A stretch of DNA of 38,056 bases from DSPP01 sp964607165 (GCA_964607165.1 CAZSIT010000021.1:1-38056), one strand, 5' to 3'; counted from the first letter of the stretch, positions 7,673-15,252 are shown. A program made the numbers and translations. The notes: a model not told the origin generated them from the sequence alone.

Positions 7673-8396
7673 AAATGCCGGCGTAGAGGCGTTGTGTTTT
7701 GTTTTTTCTTGGGGGAAGAATCAGACGCTTTTCCTTTTTCGTAAAAAATACCTCTCCCTTATCCGCCAGTGCAGGGGTTATTCTGGTCCCCGCCACGGCG
7801 CCGCGATAGACCAAAGAGGTTTCCAAAATTTTGGAAACGTTGCGATACCAGAAAAAAGCGGGCTGTAAAGTTCCGTTCGGCGCGGCATAGCGGCGAAACG
7901 GAATATGCTCGCACATTCGAACATCCTGTCCGCAGACCGAGCATTCCGGAGTTTCGAACAGAAAGGCGGCCGAGACCTCTTTGTTTATTCCGCCGTCGAT
8001 ATTTTTCGAAAGATTTTCAGCCCCAACTGCCGCCGCCAGCCAGTAAAACCAGGTTACCAGCCAGGCTGCTCCGTTTTTCTCTCCCTCGACTCCGCTCGGG
8101 ACAGGCACAATTTCTGCTTTGAAATTGCGCGCAATCGGCAGCCGGTCGTGCCGGTGCCCGACGATGACCGGACAATCGATGACCAGATTGGCCATTTTTT
8201 CCAGTTCAACTCTATCGAATCTGCCGCCGAAGGAGTTTATCTGGTCGGAGACTAAATACATCGAGCGAATGAAAACGTCTTTCGCCGTAAGGGTTCGATT
8301 GGGACCTACGCGCGAATTGATGAGTTCAATCAACTCTGCCTTCGCCCCTTCCAAAGGTGCGGTCAATTCCGTTTCTTTTTTCGTTTCGGTTATCAT
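7581..8396 (-). CDS. Prohead (capsid maturation) serine protease, with repeat-derived segments
   Basis: 271 residues. Expected to cleave scaffold or capsid protein during head assembly. The protease core shows VIVGHRHDRLPIAR (residues 77-90, candidate catalytic His81 or His83), WLVTWFYWL, and GGINKEVSAAFLF (Ser142), the usual His and Ser motifs of phage prohead proteases; SLVYRGAVAGTRITP follows, like the strand after the Ser motif. An insert CSVCGQDVRMCEH (Cys152, Cys155, Cys162, His164) could bind zinc. Residues 98-106 (PVPSGVEGE) are coded by the intergenic CCCGAGCGGAGTCGAGGG module, inserted in frame. The last 30 or so residues (from RGGSPLDCARDK) are coded by palindromic repeats, so the original stop was probably lost. 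The start sits behind copy 2 of the promoter-like unit (AGAGGGAGT). Confidence 0.75.
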   Translation of the reverse strand: MITETKKETELTAPLEGAKAELIELINSRVGPNRTLTAKDVFIRSMYLVSDQINSFGGRFDRVELEKMANLVIDCPVIVGHRHDRLPIARNFKAEIVPVPSGVEGEKNGAAWLVTWFYWLAAAVGAENLSKNIDGGINKEVSAAFLFETPECSVCGQDVRMCEHIPFRRYAAPNGTLQPAFFWYRNVSKILETSLVYRGAVAGTRITPALADKGEVFFTKKEKRLILPPRKNKTQRLYAGICRGGSPLDCARDKRTALTKNVGANPWPGRL

Positions 8397-8455
8397 ACTC
8401 CCTCTACTAATAGCCTGCGGCTGTTTTTTTGCTCAAAAGTTCCTCGATTTTTGTA
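8397..8455 (-). promoter_or_regulatory. Promoter-like repeated unit, copy 2
   Basis: Minus strand: TTGAGC, 18 bp (AAAAAAACAGCCGCAGGC), TATTAG, then AGAGGGAGT directly before the protease ATG. The spacer differs from that of copy 1 while its length is the same. Promoter role inferred. Confidence 0.55.
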
Positions 8456-8472
8456 TTTCCAATTTTTTCATT

Positions 8473-8523
8473 GGTAGCCTCGGCTTTAGCCGAGGATATT
8501 CCGACACTCAAGTGTCGGCTACC
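8473..8523. repeat. Double hairpin GGTAGCC...GGCTACC
   Basis: Outer arms GGTAGCC / GGCTACC enclose two inner hairpins, CCTCGGCTTTAGCCGAGG and CCGACACTCAAGTGTCGG. The nested design is the same as in the GTAGGGGC family, but the outer arm sequence is different. Confidence 0.75.
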
Positions 8524-8535
8524 AACCGAGGGGTC

Positions 8536-8598
8536 ACACACATCCCTCTACTAATAGCCGGCCATCGCTTTTTGCCTCAATTTTTCCTCGATTTTTGA
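8536..8598 (-). promoter_or_regulatory. Promoter-like repeated unit, copy 3, without a gene
   Basis: Minus strand: TTGAGG, 18 bp, TATTAG, AGAGGGATGTGTGTGAC. The reading frame from the ATG after AGAGGG ends after a few codons, so no gene follows directly; it may be a relic or drive transcription into the protease gene 140 bp downstream. Confidence 0.5.
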
Positions 8599-8620
8599 AC
8601 TACCCTTATTCCCTTTCCAC

Positions 8621-8725
8621 GTAGGCCGGATTTTCCCTGGCCGTAACCGGAGCTACGCCTCGGGCAGGCAATCCGGCTGCGGCGTTGTCCCTCGACTTCG
8701 CTCGGGATAAAAAAACGCCGCCTAC
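8621..8725. repeat. Large composite palindrome
   Basis: GTAGGCCGGATT pairs with AATCCGGC and GCGGCGTT pairs with AACGCCGC. Inside are CCTGGCC/CCTCGGGCAGG-type and CCCTCGACTTCGCTCGGGA modules. The repeat modules are mosaic and exchanged between units. Confidence 0.65.
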
Positions 8726-8750
8726 GGGTGATTGAGGAGGTTTCCTTTCA

Positions 8751-8811
8751 CACACATCCCTCTACTAATAGCGGGCGACTCTTTTTTGCCTCAAATTTTC
8801 CTCGTTTCTTG
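8751..8811 (-). promoter_or_regulatory. Promoter-like repeated unit, copy 4, without a gene
   Basis: Minus strand: TTGAGG, 18 bp (CAAAAAAGAGTCGCCCGC), TATTAG, AGAGGGATGTGTGTGA. Same boundary with copy 3 just downstream of AGAGGG (ATGTGTGTGA), suggesting that copies 3 and 4 were duplicated with flanking sequence. Confidence 0.5.
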
Positions 8812-8817
8812 TTTACC

Positions 8818-8916
8818 GTAGAGCGTATTGAAACTTGTCCCGACCTGTTCAGAGCGGAGTCGAGGAAGCGAAGTCGAGAGATACGCCCCTACGGGCACAA
8901 AATTTTGTGCCCCTAC
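8818..8916. repeat. Composite palindrome and GGGCACAAAATTTTGTGCCC hairpin
   Basis: 8818-8892 has GTAGAGCGTAT / ATACGCCCCTAC arms around two CTTGTCCCGA...AAGTCGAG modules. 8893-8916 is a perfect hairpin GGGCACAAAATTTTGTGCCC ending CTAC. This is the last repeat before the plus-strand host genes. Confidence 0.75.
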
Positions 8917-8984
8917 AAATTCAAAACAAAAGAAATGGGGATTTTGAGCTTGACGGCAAAAACCAATAGACGGTTATTGGTCAT

Positions 8985-9243
8985 ATGATAAAACGCCAAA
9001 ATATCTCCAGCGGCTCCAAATTCGAACCGGTGGTCGGCTATTCCCGCACCGTCAAAGTCGGGAACCACGTCTATGTTTCCGGTACTACGGCGTTTGTGAT
9101 TGAAGAAGGCGTTGGGAAAATTGTGGGCACTGGCGACCCGTATGCCCAGACCATCCAGATTTTGAAAAACATCGAAGAAGCATTGATGAAAGCCGGAGAT
9201 GCTTGTGGAGATAGAGGCGGAGACGTATAAAGACAGAGATTAG
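8985..9243 (+). pseudogene. RidA (enamine/imine deaminase) pseudogene with internal deletion
   Basis: RidA proteins hydrolyse reactive enamines and imines and are about 125-130 residues. The first 70 residues here match the family well (SGSKFEPVVGYSRTVKVGNHVYVSGTT, DPYAQTIQILKNIEEALMKAG). The frame then runs ACGDRGGDV and stops at 9230. In the next frame, bases 9193-9243 read PEMLVEIEAETYKDRD and stop, which is the normal RidA C-terminus. So about 47 codons, including the catalytic Arg region (the usual V-x-V-x-x-T-D-x-x and R-P-A-x-x), are missing and the two ends are joined out of frame around CCGGAG. The product cannot be an active RidA. An assembly error is the alternative. Confidence 0.8.
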
Positions 9244-9254
9244 AGATTAGCAAG

Positions 9255-9740
9255 ATGCCCCTCGTCAAGACGCTGATATTTGCCATCTTCGTTCCCGGCT
9301 TTTTGCTCATCGTAGTGCCCTGCTGGCTGGTGGCTTCGAACCTGAACCGCTCTTTTGAAATCGGAATACTCCGGTATCTCGGGTTCATACCAATTGGCCT
9401 GGGCGCCATAGCGCAACTTTGGTCAATGTGGAACTTTGCCACTTTCGGTAAAGGGACTCCGGCGCCTATCGACCCGCCCAAGATATTCGTGTCCAAGGGA
9501 CTCTATCGGATGATGAGAAATCCGATGTACGTTGGCGCGGCACTTATTTTAATCGGCGAGGCGCTTGTCTATCAATCCTGGACGCTTTTCGCCTATGCTT
9601 TTCTGGTCTGGCTCCCCCAGCACCTATTCGTCATCTTTTACGAAGAACCGGCCTTGAAAAAGAAATTCGGCGCGGAGTACGAGGCGTATCTCAAGACCGT
9701 GCCGCGGTGGATACCGAAATTGCGGAATTTAAGAAGCTGA
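9255..9740 (+). CDS. Isoprenylcysteine carboxyl methyltransferase family membrane protein
   Basis: 161 residues with about four membrane helices (LIFAIFVPGFLLIVVPCWLVA, YLGFIPIGLGAIAQLWSMW, YVGAALILIGEALVYQSW, LFAYAFLVWLPQHLFVIF). The family signature is clear: GLYRMMRNPMYVG (about residues 85-97) and YEEPALKKKFGAEYEAYLKTVPRW at the end, which in related enzymes form the S-adenosylmethionine pocket. Members methylate isoprenylcysteines, phospholipids or other small acceptors; the substrate here cannot be told. Length is normal. The ribosome binding site is weak. It follows the broken ridA by 11 bp and may have been co-transcribed with it. Confidence 0.85.
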   Translation: MPLVKTLIFAIFVPGFLLIVVPCWLVASNLNRSFEIGILRYLGFIPIGLGAIAQLWSMWNFATFGKGTPAPIDPPKIFVSKGLYRMMRNPMYVGAALILIGEALVYQSWTLFAYAFLVWLPQHLFVIFYEEPALKKKFGAEYEAYLKTVPRWIPKLRNLRS

Positions 9741-9850
9741 GTTGTTGACAGCTGGGTTTAACTTTGATTATCTTAGTTTGGCAGGTAGAGAATTTCCTTT
9801 CGCTTTCGCCCAAAAACGCCCTCTCCACAGAGGGCAGAAAGGAATTGAAA

Positions 9851-10432
9851 GTGAAAAAGAATAACTTCTTGAACAGAGTAGTTCGGCTCTACCTCCTTGT
9901 CGCTCTGCTCTTTCTTTCAAACAGGATTCTGACCCAAGCCCAGTACCGCTACGAACGCAAATCAGAAGACGCCGCCGCGGCTTTGTCGTTCTTTGGCACG
10001 GCCCTGCCGGTGGCATCCGGAATCTGGCTGGGGAGCAAGGATTATGTGAGCGATCGTGTGGCCTTCAGCCTCATAGCCGGGGGGCTTTTAATAGGACCTT
10101 CCTTCGGTTATTGCTATGCAGGATTGTACAAGCGGGCCCTACTTGGTGTGGGGGTGAGAACTTTTATAATAGGTGGAACTCTTCTGGCCGAAGAATTGAG
10201 GGAACAGAAAAAAAAGAATTGCAGCTGGGAGGGCTGCGGTATTGAGGGCCCTTCAACGATTGTGCTAATCGGCTCAGGGGTCTTTCTGGTAGCAACGCTG
10301 GCTGACCTTATGTATGTCACGGAAGCGGTTAAAAAACGCAACCGCGCCTTGCAAGAAAGCGGCTGGATGCTGATGCCGAAATATTTTGCCAAACACGAGA
10401 CCGCTGGACTGGAGTTGCAATTCAGATTTTAG
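9851..10432 (+). CDS. Membrane protein with signal sequence, unknown function
   Basis: The GTG at 9851 is chosen because AGAAAGGA lies seven bases upstream and the protein then begins VKKNNFLNRVVRLYLLVALLFLSNRILTQAQ, a Sec signal; an ATG at 9764 has no such support. 193 residues. After the signal come three hydrophobic segments: ALSFFGTALPVASGIWLG, AFSLIAGGLLIGPSFGYCYAG and IVLIGSGVFLVATLADLMYV. A Lys-rich loop with two Cys (KKKNCSWEGCG) sits before the third. The last strand LELQFRF ends in Phe, as in outer-membrane proteins, but the helices argue for the inner membrane. No family recognised. Confidence 0.65.
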   Translation: MKKNNFLNRVVRLYLLVALLFLSNRILTQAQYRYERKSEDAAAALSFFGTALPVASGIWLGSKDYVSDRVAFSLIAGGLLIGPSFGYCYAGLYKRALLGVGVRTFIIGGTLLAEELREQKKKNCSWEGCGIEGPSTIVLIGSGVFLVATLADLMYVTEAVKKRNRALQESGWMLMPKYFAKHETAGLELQFRF

Positions 10433-10467
10433 TTGAAAACTGACGTCGGTTTGTTTTTATTTCCGGC

Positions 10468-11082
10468 GTGGCAGCTTTTGCAACGATTTTACTCGGCCTC
10501 AACCTCTTAGCCGATTCGGTTTCTCCACCGCCCGACTTGCAGCTGCAAAACCTGCAAAAACAAACCCAAGCCCTCTCCGATTTCCGCGGCAAAATCGTCA
10601 TCTTGAACTTCTGGGCCACCTGGTGCGTCCCCTGCCGAAAGGAAATGCCGCTTTTTGTCGAGGCACAGAAAGAATATGGACCGAAAGGCGTATAGTTTAT
10701 CGCCGCCTCGACCGACCCGGCCCAAGACCACAAAAAAGTGGCGACGTTTGCGCAGAAATTTGAAATCAACTTCCCGATTTGGCTTGGCGCAACCACGCAG
10801 GAGCAAATTAGCTTTCGACTGGGCAATTCCCTTCCGGCAACGGTAATTTTGGATACAAACGGCCAGCCGGTTTTTCGAATTATTGGCGAGGCCAGCCGTG
10901 ACACCCACGTAGAGCGTTTGGACTGGCTACTTTCTGACCGCTCCGCTCCCGCGCCGGAAGAAATCGTTTTGCCGCCGGGCATCACTTTGGAGCATTGGAA
11001 AGAGCACGAACTGGGGGAAGAGGAAGATGAACACGAGCACGAGTCGCCGGAGCTGGCGCAAGGTTCGGAGGTCCCCAGCTGA
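10468..11082 (+). pseudogene. TlpA-like thioredoxin, interrupted by an in-frame amber codon
   Basis: Residues before the break hold the thioredoxin active site in its usual setting: FRGKIVILNFWATWCVPCRKEMP (WCVPC). The stop TAG at 10693-10695 interrupts KGV-FIAASTD. The same frame continues without another stop to 11082 with the second half of the domain (VATFAQKFEINFPIWLGA, LGNSLPATVILDTNGQPVFRIIGEA, with the cis-Pro in LPATVIL) and an acidic His/Glu tail. A single CAG to TAG change would explain it. The start is also poor: the hydrophobic N-terminus runs back to a TGA at 10441 without ATG, leaving only a GTG at 10468 without a ribosome binding site. Both defects suggest a decayed envelope thiol-disulfide protein. 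Confidence 0.75.
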
Positions 11083-11130
11083 CCGCTCTGACCCGGCGAA
11101 GGGCGAGCGGTCCGTGGGACTGCTGGGGAA

Positions 11131-11637
11131 ACCAAAGAACGATTCACCTTCGGGGTACGGGTCATTGCCAATCAAATCGACCGTGCCCGCTGGCGCAATA
11201 CGGTAACATTTAAAATTTTGCCGACGCTTTCCGCGGGAGTCGAGTATAATCCGCTGGCTGAAAAAGCGAGCCCTCTGGCTAATTGGGTGGCAATTACGGA
11301 AACGAAAGAACGGCCAGCGATAATACTCGGAACAAGCTCCGACCGGATTGGGACACCTTCCGGCCAGTCGTTTTATGTGACTGCGAGCAAAGATTTGGAA
11401 GCGCGAACCAAACTGCCGATTGCCCCCTACGCGGGAGCGGCCTACGGCACCTACGAGGAAAAGCTGCGCCCCATCGGAGGGATAAACATCCGCTTTCCTC
11501 TGAATTTTTCTTCCCTGATTATTTACGATGGCGTCAAACTCCACCCCACCGGCAGTTGGGCATATAACCGTTTCGTCTTTACTTTTATTCTGGCCCGCGC
11601 CCAAGACCCGGGGGGAAGCGTCAGCGTGGCGTTTTGA
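11131..11637 (+). pseudogene. C-terminal part of an outer-membrane barrel-like protein
   Basis: Open frame with no ATG start that begins after a stop at 11089. The reading shows alternating beta strands: RFTFGVRVIANQ, RNTVTFKILPTLSAGVEYNP, GQSFYVTASKDLEARTKLPIAPYAGAAYG, FSSLIIYDGVKLHPTGSWAYN, RFVFTFILA. These aromatic-ended strands are typical of transmembrane barrels, and PIGGINIRFP resembles a late hairpin. Only a leaderless C-terminal portion is present, overlapping no other gene and directly following the broken TlpA-like gene. The N-terminus and export signal are missing, so it is called a remnant. A TTG at 11218 could serve as a start but would give a headless protein. Confidence 0.55.
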
Positions 11638-11648
11638 GTATAATCTGA

Positions 11649-11834
11649 AATGGTGAAAATGGCTTTGCTCTCTCGTATGAAACCGACAACCACGCCCGGT
11701 TTTTCTCTGAAATCTTTCAAAATGACAAACAATACTCCGAGCTTTTCCACTCCAGCCGCCAAGCTTTCGAAGAGCGGCTCAATTGGGATGTCTGGGCGCA
11801 GAAAGTGAAAAATCTAATCTCCGAAATTCTGTAA
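11649..11834 (+). pseudogene. C-terminal remnant of a group 1 glycosyltransferase
   Basis: No start codon, so easily missed. The frame from 11649 reads NGENGFALSYETDNHARFF, then SEIFQNDKQYSELFHSSRQA, FEERLNWDVWAQKVKNL and a stop. This is the normal end of GT4-type glycosyltransferases: an N-G-F loop, an acidic residue before the helix, then a helix pair with R-x-x-x-E-E-x-x-x-W-x-x-x-A-x-x. Only the last 61 residues are present; all of the donor-binding domain upstream is gone. It is the third or fourth truncated gene in 3 kb, and stops 12 bp before the terminator of the facing gene. Confidence 0.65.
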
Positions 11835-11845
11835 TTGCACCCCAA

Positions 11846-11871
11846 CAAAAAAGGCGGCCTGGGGCCGCCTT
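11846..11871 (-). terminator. Rho-independent terminator of the zinc-ribbon/TPR gene
   Basis: Hairpin AAGGCGGCC / GGCCGCCTT (9-bp stem, 3-nt loop at 11851-11871). On the minus strand it is followed by TTTTTT. It lies 18 bp after the stop of the minus-strand gene ending at 11889. Confidence 0.85.
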
Positions 11872-11888
11872 CCCGTCTGAAAGAAAAA

Positions 11889-13874
11889 TTACTCCTGAAC
11901 CGACAAATCCGCCACCGCCCGCGACCAGTCGCGGTGCGATTTCAAGGTTGCAAACTCCTGGGGCGTTGCCAGTTTCATAAAGTTTTCATAGGCTGCCTGC
12001 GCTTTGCGCTTCTCCTGGTTTTGCAGATAAGCTAAAGTCAAATAGCCAAAGATAAGCCCGCGCTGGGTGCTGTTGTTCAAAGCCTTTTCAAAAGCTTTCA
12101 CCGCCTCTTTAAAGCGCAGCTCTTGATATTCCAGTTTTCCTAAGCCAAAGTAGCCGTCCGGCGCGTTGCCGTATTTTTTGTTGTACTGCTGGAAGATGTT
12201 GCGGGCCTCGTCGATGTTGCCGGCGTTAAAATACAAATTTCCCAAAGCCAAAAGCGACTGGGCCTGGTTTGGATCGACTTCTAAAACGCGCAAATAGAGC
12301 TGTTCAGCCTGCTGATACGAGCCGTCTTCGGTGTAGAACTGTGCCGCCTTGACGTAATGCGTGGTGCCGGAGACCTGGTCTTTCATTCCCCAGTAAGCGT
12401 CTCCCAAAAGTGAATGGGCCATGGGCGAATTGTAACGAATCTTTATCGCTTCTTTCAAACTCGCCACGGCGTGGGGAAAATCCGACTTCGCCAAAAAGGT
12501 TTCTCCTTCCTTGACGTATTCCTCAAACCCTTTTTTGGCCGGCTGGGGCGGCGCCGGTTTGGGAATTAAAGCTATCCGAACCGGCACGGTCTTACCCGAC
12601 TTCAAATTGACCTGTTTTTCGCTATCCTGATATCCCTCTTTTTTAATTGTCAGGGTATGCTTCCCGGCCGGCAGCTCGTTAAAAATTCCGTTTGAGCCGA
12701 TAAGCTGTCCATCCAAAAAAGCCTCGGCACCTTGTGGTTCTAAGTTCAGGCTCAAGCTGGCATAAGCAGGAGGTGAGCTGACTGGTTGCGGCTCAACTCT
12801 CGGCGCAGGCCGCTGCGCCAAAGATGGAACCTTGCTCAAGATTTCGTCGGCCGTCGGGCTCAAGGTCAAAATTACCGAGGAGATGTCTCCTTTCGTAACT
12901 TCCACCACGGCGTTTCCTTCCACTCCGTCCGCCTCCCCTTTCAAATGATAGCTGCCCGGAGAAAGCTTGGGCAAAACGAAGAGCCCCGTAGCGTCGCTTT
13001 TGGCCGTTTCTCCCCGCTCCACAATACGAACCGTGGCGCCCGGCATGGTCGCCTGCGTCCGCCCGTCCAAAACCAAACCGGCAACCCCCCCCGGCGTGGA
13101 GCGGGAAAAGCTGAACAGCAGGCCGGCCGCCAAAAGCAGAATCACCAAAGGAGCGATATACAGCCAGATGTTGCTGTCCTTTCCCTCCGACTTTTCCTTC
13201 AAAACGTAAATGTGATCTTTAAACACTAATTCCTCGCCGGAAGCCAAATGCGCCCCGCCGACCAGATGGATGTGCGAGCCGGAAAAATAGGCAATCCCGC
13301 GCGAAACCGCGGTGGGGGGAAGCTGGTCGGCCAAAACCGGCTCGGCCGTAGAGGGGGAACTTTCCCGGACCGTCATCGCCGAGGCGCGGATGCGCTCTAA
13401 TTTCGGCTTAATCGGTTCCGACGCCCTCTTTACCGCCACTTTGGGCTTGTCCAAATCGGAGAGCAGCGCCTGGCGCTCTTCTGCCGAAAGATAGCTTTTC
13501 GGCCCACTTTTCTCGATGGCTGCCTGCAAGCTGGCAGGCTCGGCAGAATGCGGGTCGTAATTCGCCTCGGCCGCCAAAGGGGTATCAGAAATGGCTAACT
13601 TGTCGTCATCGGCTGCGGTTTTAGCCCCGCCGGATGGAATATTCTTCCCCGTTTTATCTAACCCGGCATCGGTTTTTTGTGTGTCGCCTTGTTCGGAAGG
13701 TTTTTGCGTTTTAACTTTTTGAGTGTCGTCGTCCAGCTTCACTTCCGCTTTTTCTATCGCCGGGCCGCTGCCGGTGAGGCCGACGGGAACTTCCTTGGCC
13801 GTCGCCTGACAGGCCTGGCAGTACTCCTTCCCCTCTTCGGGAGTGGTGCTGCCGCAACTCTTGCAAATATTCAT
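11889..13874 (-). CDS. Zinc-ribbon, membrane, PEGA and TPR multidomain protein
   Basis: 661 residues. Order: a zinc ribbon (CKSCGSTTPEEGKEYCQAC, residues 4-22); a long low-complexity linker rich in Lys, Glu, Pro, Ala; a small beta segment (GIAYFSGSHIHLVGGAHLASG); a membrane helix (IWLYIAPLVILLLAAGLLFSF, about residue 255); a carboxypeptidase regulatory-like beta domain (GVAGLVLDGRTQATMPGATV); a PEGA domain (ASLSLNLEPQGAEAFLDGQ to AGKHTLTIKKEGY); then four or more TPR units (PMAHSLLGDAYWGM, AQSLLALGNLYFNAGNIDEA, PDGYFGLGKLEYQELRFKEA). The cytoplasmic zinc-ribbon plus outward PEGA/TPR layout suggests an envelope scaffold or sensor. Specific role unknown. The start has GGTGGGGG upstream. Confidence 0.75.
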   Translation of the reverse strand: MNICKSCGSTTPEEGKEYCQACQATAKEVPVGLTGSGPAIEKAEVKLDDDTQKVKTQKPSEQGDTQKTDAGLDKTGKNIPSGGAKTAADDDKLAISDTPLAAEANYDPHSAEPASLQAAIEKSGPKSYLSAEERQALLSDLDKPKVAVKRASEPIKPKLERIRASAMTVRESSPSTAEPVLADQLPPTAVSRGIAYFSGSHIHLVGGAHLASGEELVFKDHIYVLKEKSEGKDSNIWLYIAPLVILLLAAGLLFSFSRSTPGGVAGLVLDGRTQATMPGATVRIVERGETAKSDATGLFVLPKLSPGSYHLKGEADGVEGNAVVEVTKGDISSVILTLSPTADEILSKVPSLAQRPAPRVEPQPVSSPPAYASLSLNLEPQGAEAFLDGQLIGSNGIFNELPAGKHTLTIKKEGYQDSEKQVNLKSGKTVPVRIALIPKPAPPQPAKKGFEEYVKEGETFLAKSDFPHAVASLKEAIKIRYNSPMAHSLLGDAYWGMKDQVSGTTHYVKAAQFYTEDGSYQQAEQLYLRVLEVDPNQAQSLLALGNLYFNAGNIDEARNIFQQYNKKYGNAPDGYFGLGKLEYQELRFKEAVKAFEKALNNSTQRGLIFGYLTLAYLQNQEKRKAQAAYENFMKLATPQEFATLKSHRDWSRAVADLSVQE

Positions 13875-13933
13875 TCTACCCCCACCATATATTTTTGAAT
13901 ATCGGAAAAAAATCGATTATCTTTAACCGGCGT

Positions 13934-14476
13934 ATGCACAAGCTGGCCAACTGGATGCCAATTTTTCTTTGTTTGTATATGGGCTGTCAGAAAGAAAAAC
14001 CGGAAGAAAAGGCACTGCCGGCTTCCCAATCATCCGGTTTGGAAGTTAAAGACCGGCTGGGGGAGGGAAAGAATTTTCCACACGTAACGGTCGCCGACCA
14101 GCTGGACAACCGTTATGATTTATATAACCTTTTGAACAGACCAAACAATATCGTTTTGTTGATTGACGCCACCTGCCCCGCCTGCGCAGATGAGGGCAAA
14201 ATGATTCAAAATTTTTTACGCGGAAATACAGCTATCAACGTGATTGGAGTCTCTCCCGACTCACTTCCCGCTATTCTGGAATTCAAAAAGAAAAACGGGA
14301 TTTTCTTTCCCGTTTTGCAAGATATCGAACAAAAACTGGTGCCCGACTACCGCCGGGCCGTTTTCCCAACTTTAGTCTTGGTGGGACCTGGCCGCCAAAT
14401 CCAAAAGCTGTACGAAGGAGCAATTCCCCCGGAAGAAGCCGAGCCTTTTTTGCGCGCCCTGTTCGGGCTTAACTAA
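13934..14476 (+). CDS. Redoxin-type thiol protein, probable lipoprotein
   Basis: 180 residues from the ATG at 13934. The N-terminus has a hydrophobic stretch NWMPIFLCLYMGC that can serve as a lipoprotein signal with Cys at about residue 17, though Met at the -2 position is atypical. The rest follows the AhpC/TlpA redoxin pattern: HVTVADQLDNRYDLYNLLNRPNNIVLLIDATCPACADEGKMI, with CPAC as the redox motif (no Trp before it), then INVIGVSPDSLPAILEFKKKNGIFFPVLQD and a cis-Pro-like FPTLVLVG. It probably acts in the periplasm as a thiol reductant or peroxide handler. It converges with and overlaps the next gene by 4 bp. Confidence 0.75.
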   Translation: MHKLANWMPIFLCLYMGCQKEKPEEKALPASQSSGLEVKDRLGEGKNFPHVTVADQLDNRYDLYNLLNRPNNIVLLIDATCPACADEGKMIQNFLRGNTAINVIGVSPDSLPAILEFKKKNGIFFPVLQDIEQKLVPDYRRAVFPTLVLVGPGRQIQKLYEGAIPPEEAEPFLRALFGLN

Positions 14477-15129
14477 TAACTTTTTCTTTTCCGGGTGCTT
14501 TTTTTGGACGGCGTCTCTTTGGGCGCCGGCTCCGTCGTTGAAGCAGCCGCAGCATCCCCCACCCGCACCACCACCGGGTGAATCGCCGTCCCTTTTGCCA
14601 TTACAAATTCCAAATTGGGCGGCATCATAATCGGCGCCACCGAGCGGCCGGAAATCGGCGCGGCGATCGGAGCCTTGAAAAACAGCTTCAACGCCAATCC
14701 CTTCCCCGGCGGCACGGGCGGGGCCGAAGGGTTGAGGGCGGAAAAAAGCCCCACGGTGACCACCTTTAACCGTTCATTCAAACCCACCGGGTTTTTGTTG
14801 ACCATTTTGGTCTGAAAAAAGTCCAGGCGCGTCCCAACCAGGCTGGCGGAATCAAAACTCATCGAAGGCTCGTAGCGGATGGGGAAAGAAAGGGCAAAAA
14901 GCGACTCGTCGTTGAAAACCGACATATAAAGCACCCACTCCCCGACCTTTGCTCCTTTTTGCATATCCATCCACAGGGTATCGGTCGCTCCGACCCCGTC
15001 GCCAACCGCAAGAGGCACGTAGGGCACGTCTCCCGGTTTTAAATCGGCCAAAGGATTTTTTCCCTCTTCGGCTCTTGCCAAAGTGAAACAAAAAACTCCC
15101 GCTGCTGCTATCAACCAAATCTTTCTCAT
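14473..15129 (-). CDS. Secreted protein with cohesin-like beta-sandwich
   Basis: 218 residues, AGGAGG seven bases upstream. Residues 1-20 are a Sec signal (MRKIWLIAAAGVFCFTLARA). The core, VLYMSVFNDESLFALSFPIRYEPSMSFDSASL, followed by LKVVTVGLFSA and GLALKLFFKA, has the cohesin-like pattern: V-x-V-x-x-x-N-D/N then x-L-x-x-L-x-x-P-F/I. A similar segment (VQVYITNKDSITGLSLPF; VRVSITNKDTLRSLILPV) occurs in two of the dockerin-bearing proteins nearby. It has no dockerin itself. It ends in a Pro/Lys/Arg/Ser tail (KKSTRKRKSY). A role as partner for the dockerins is possible but unproven. Confidence 0.65.
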   Translation of the reverse strand: MRKIWLIAAAGVFCFTLARAEEGKNPLADLKPGDVPYVPLAVGDGVGATDTLWMDMQKGAKVGEWVLYMSVFNDESLFALSFPIRYEPSMSFDSASLVGTRLDFFQTKMVNKNPVGLNERLKVVTVGLFSALNPSAPPVPPGKGLALKLFFKAPIAAPISGRSVAPIMMPPNLEFVMAKGTAIHPVVVRVGDAAAASTTEPAPKETPSKKSTRKRKSY

Positions 15130-15252
15130 TCTATCCTCCTGAATTCAAGTTTGCAATATCGTCATTCCGCCCTTTTTGTCAAGACCGCAAATGGGCAAGC
15201 CCTCTTTCCCCCTCTTTTGCTTATACCCCAAAAAGCTAATCCTGCCGATTCC

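Larger units (their letters stand above)
8397..8984. other. Geneless 588-bp repeat block
   Basis: No coding region supported on either strand. The block holds copies 2-4 of the promoter-like unit, all pointing left into the capsid module, alternating with composite palindromes. It separates the phage-type module from host-type genes on the plus strand and may mark an ancient insertion or rearrangement edge. Confidence 0.7.

Noticed and set aside
10693..10695. TAG as a recoded (pyrrolysine or suppressor) codon
   Set aside because: TAG terminates other genes here (broken ridA, portal) and no recoding machinery is visible; a nonsense mutation is simpler.
12786..13229. Plus-strand ORF inside the zinc-ribbon/TPR gene
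   Set aside because: Arg/Gln-rich shadow of the opposite strand with no start signal.
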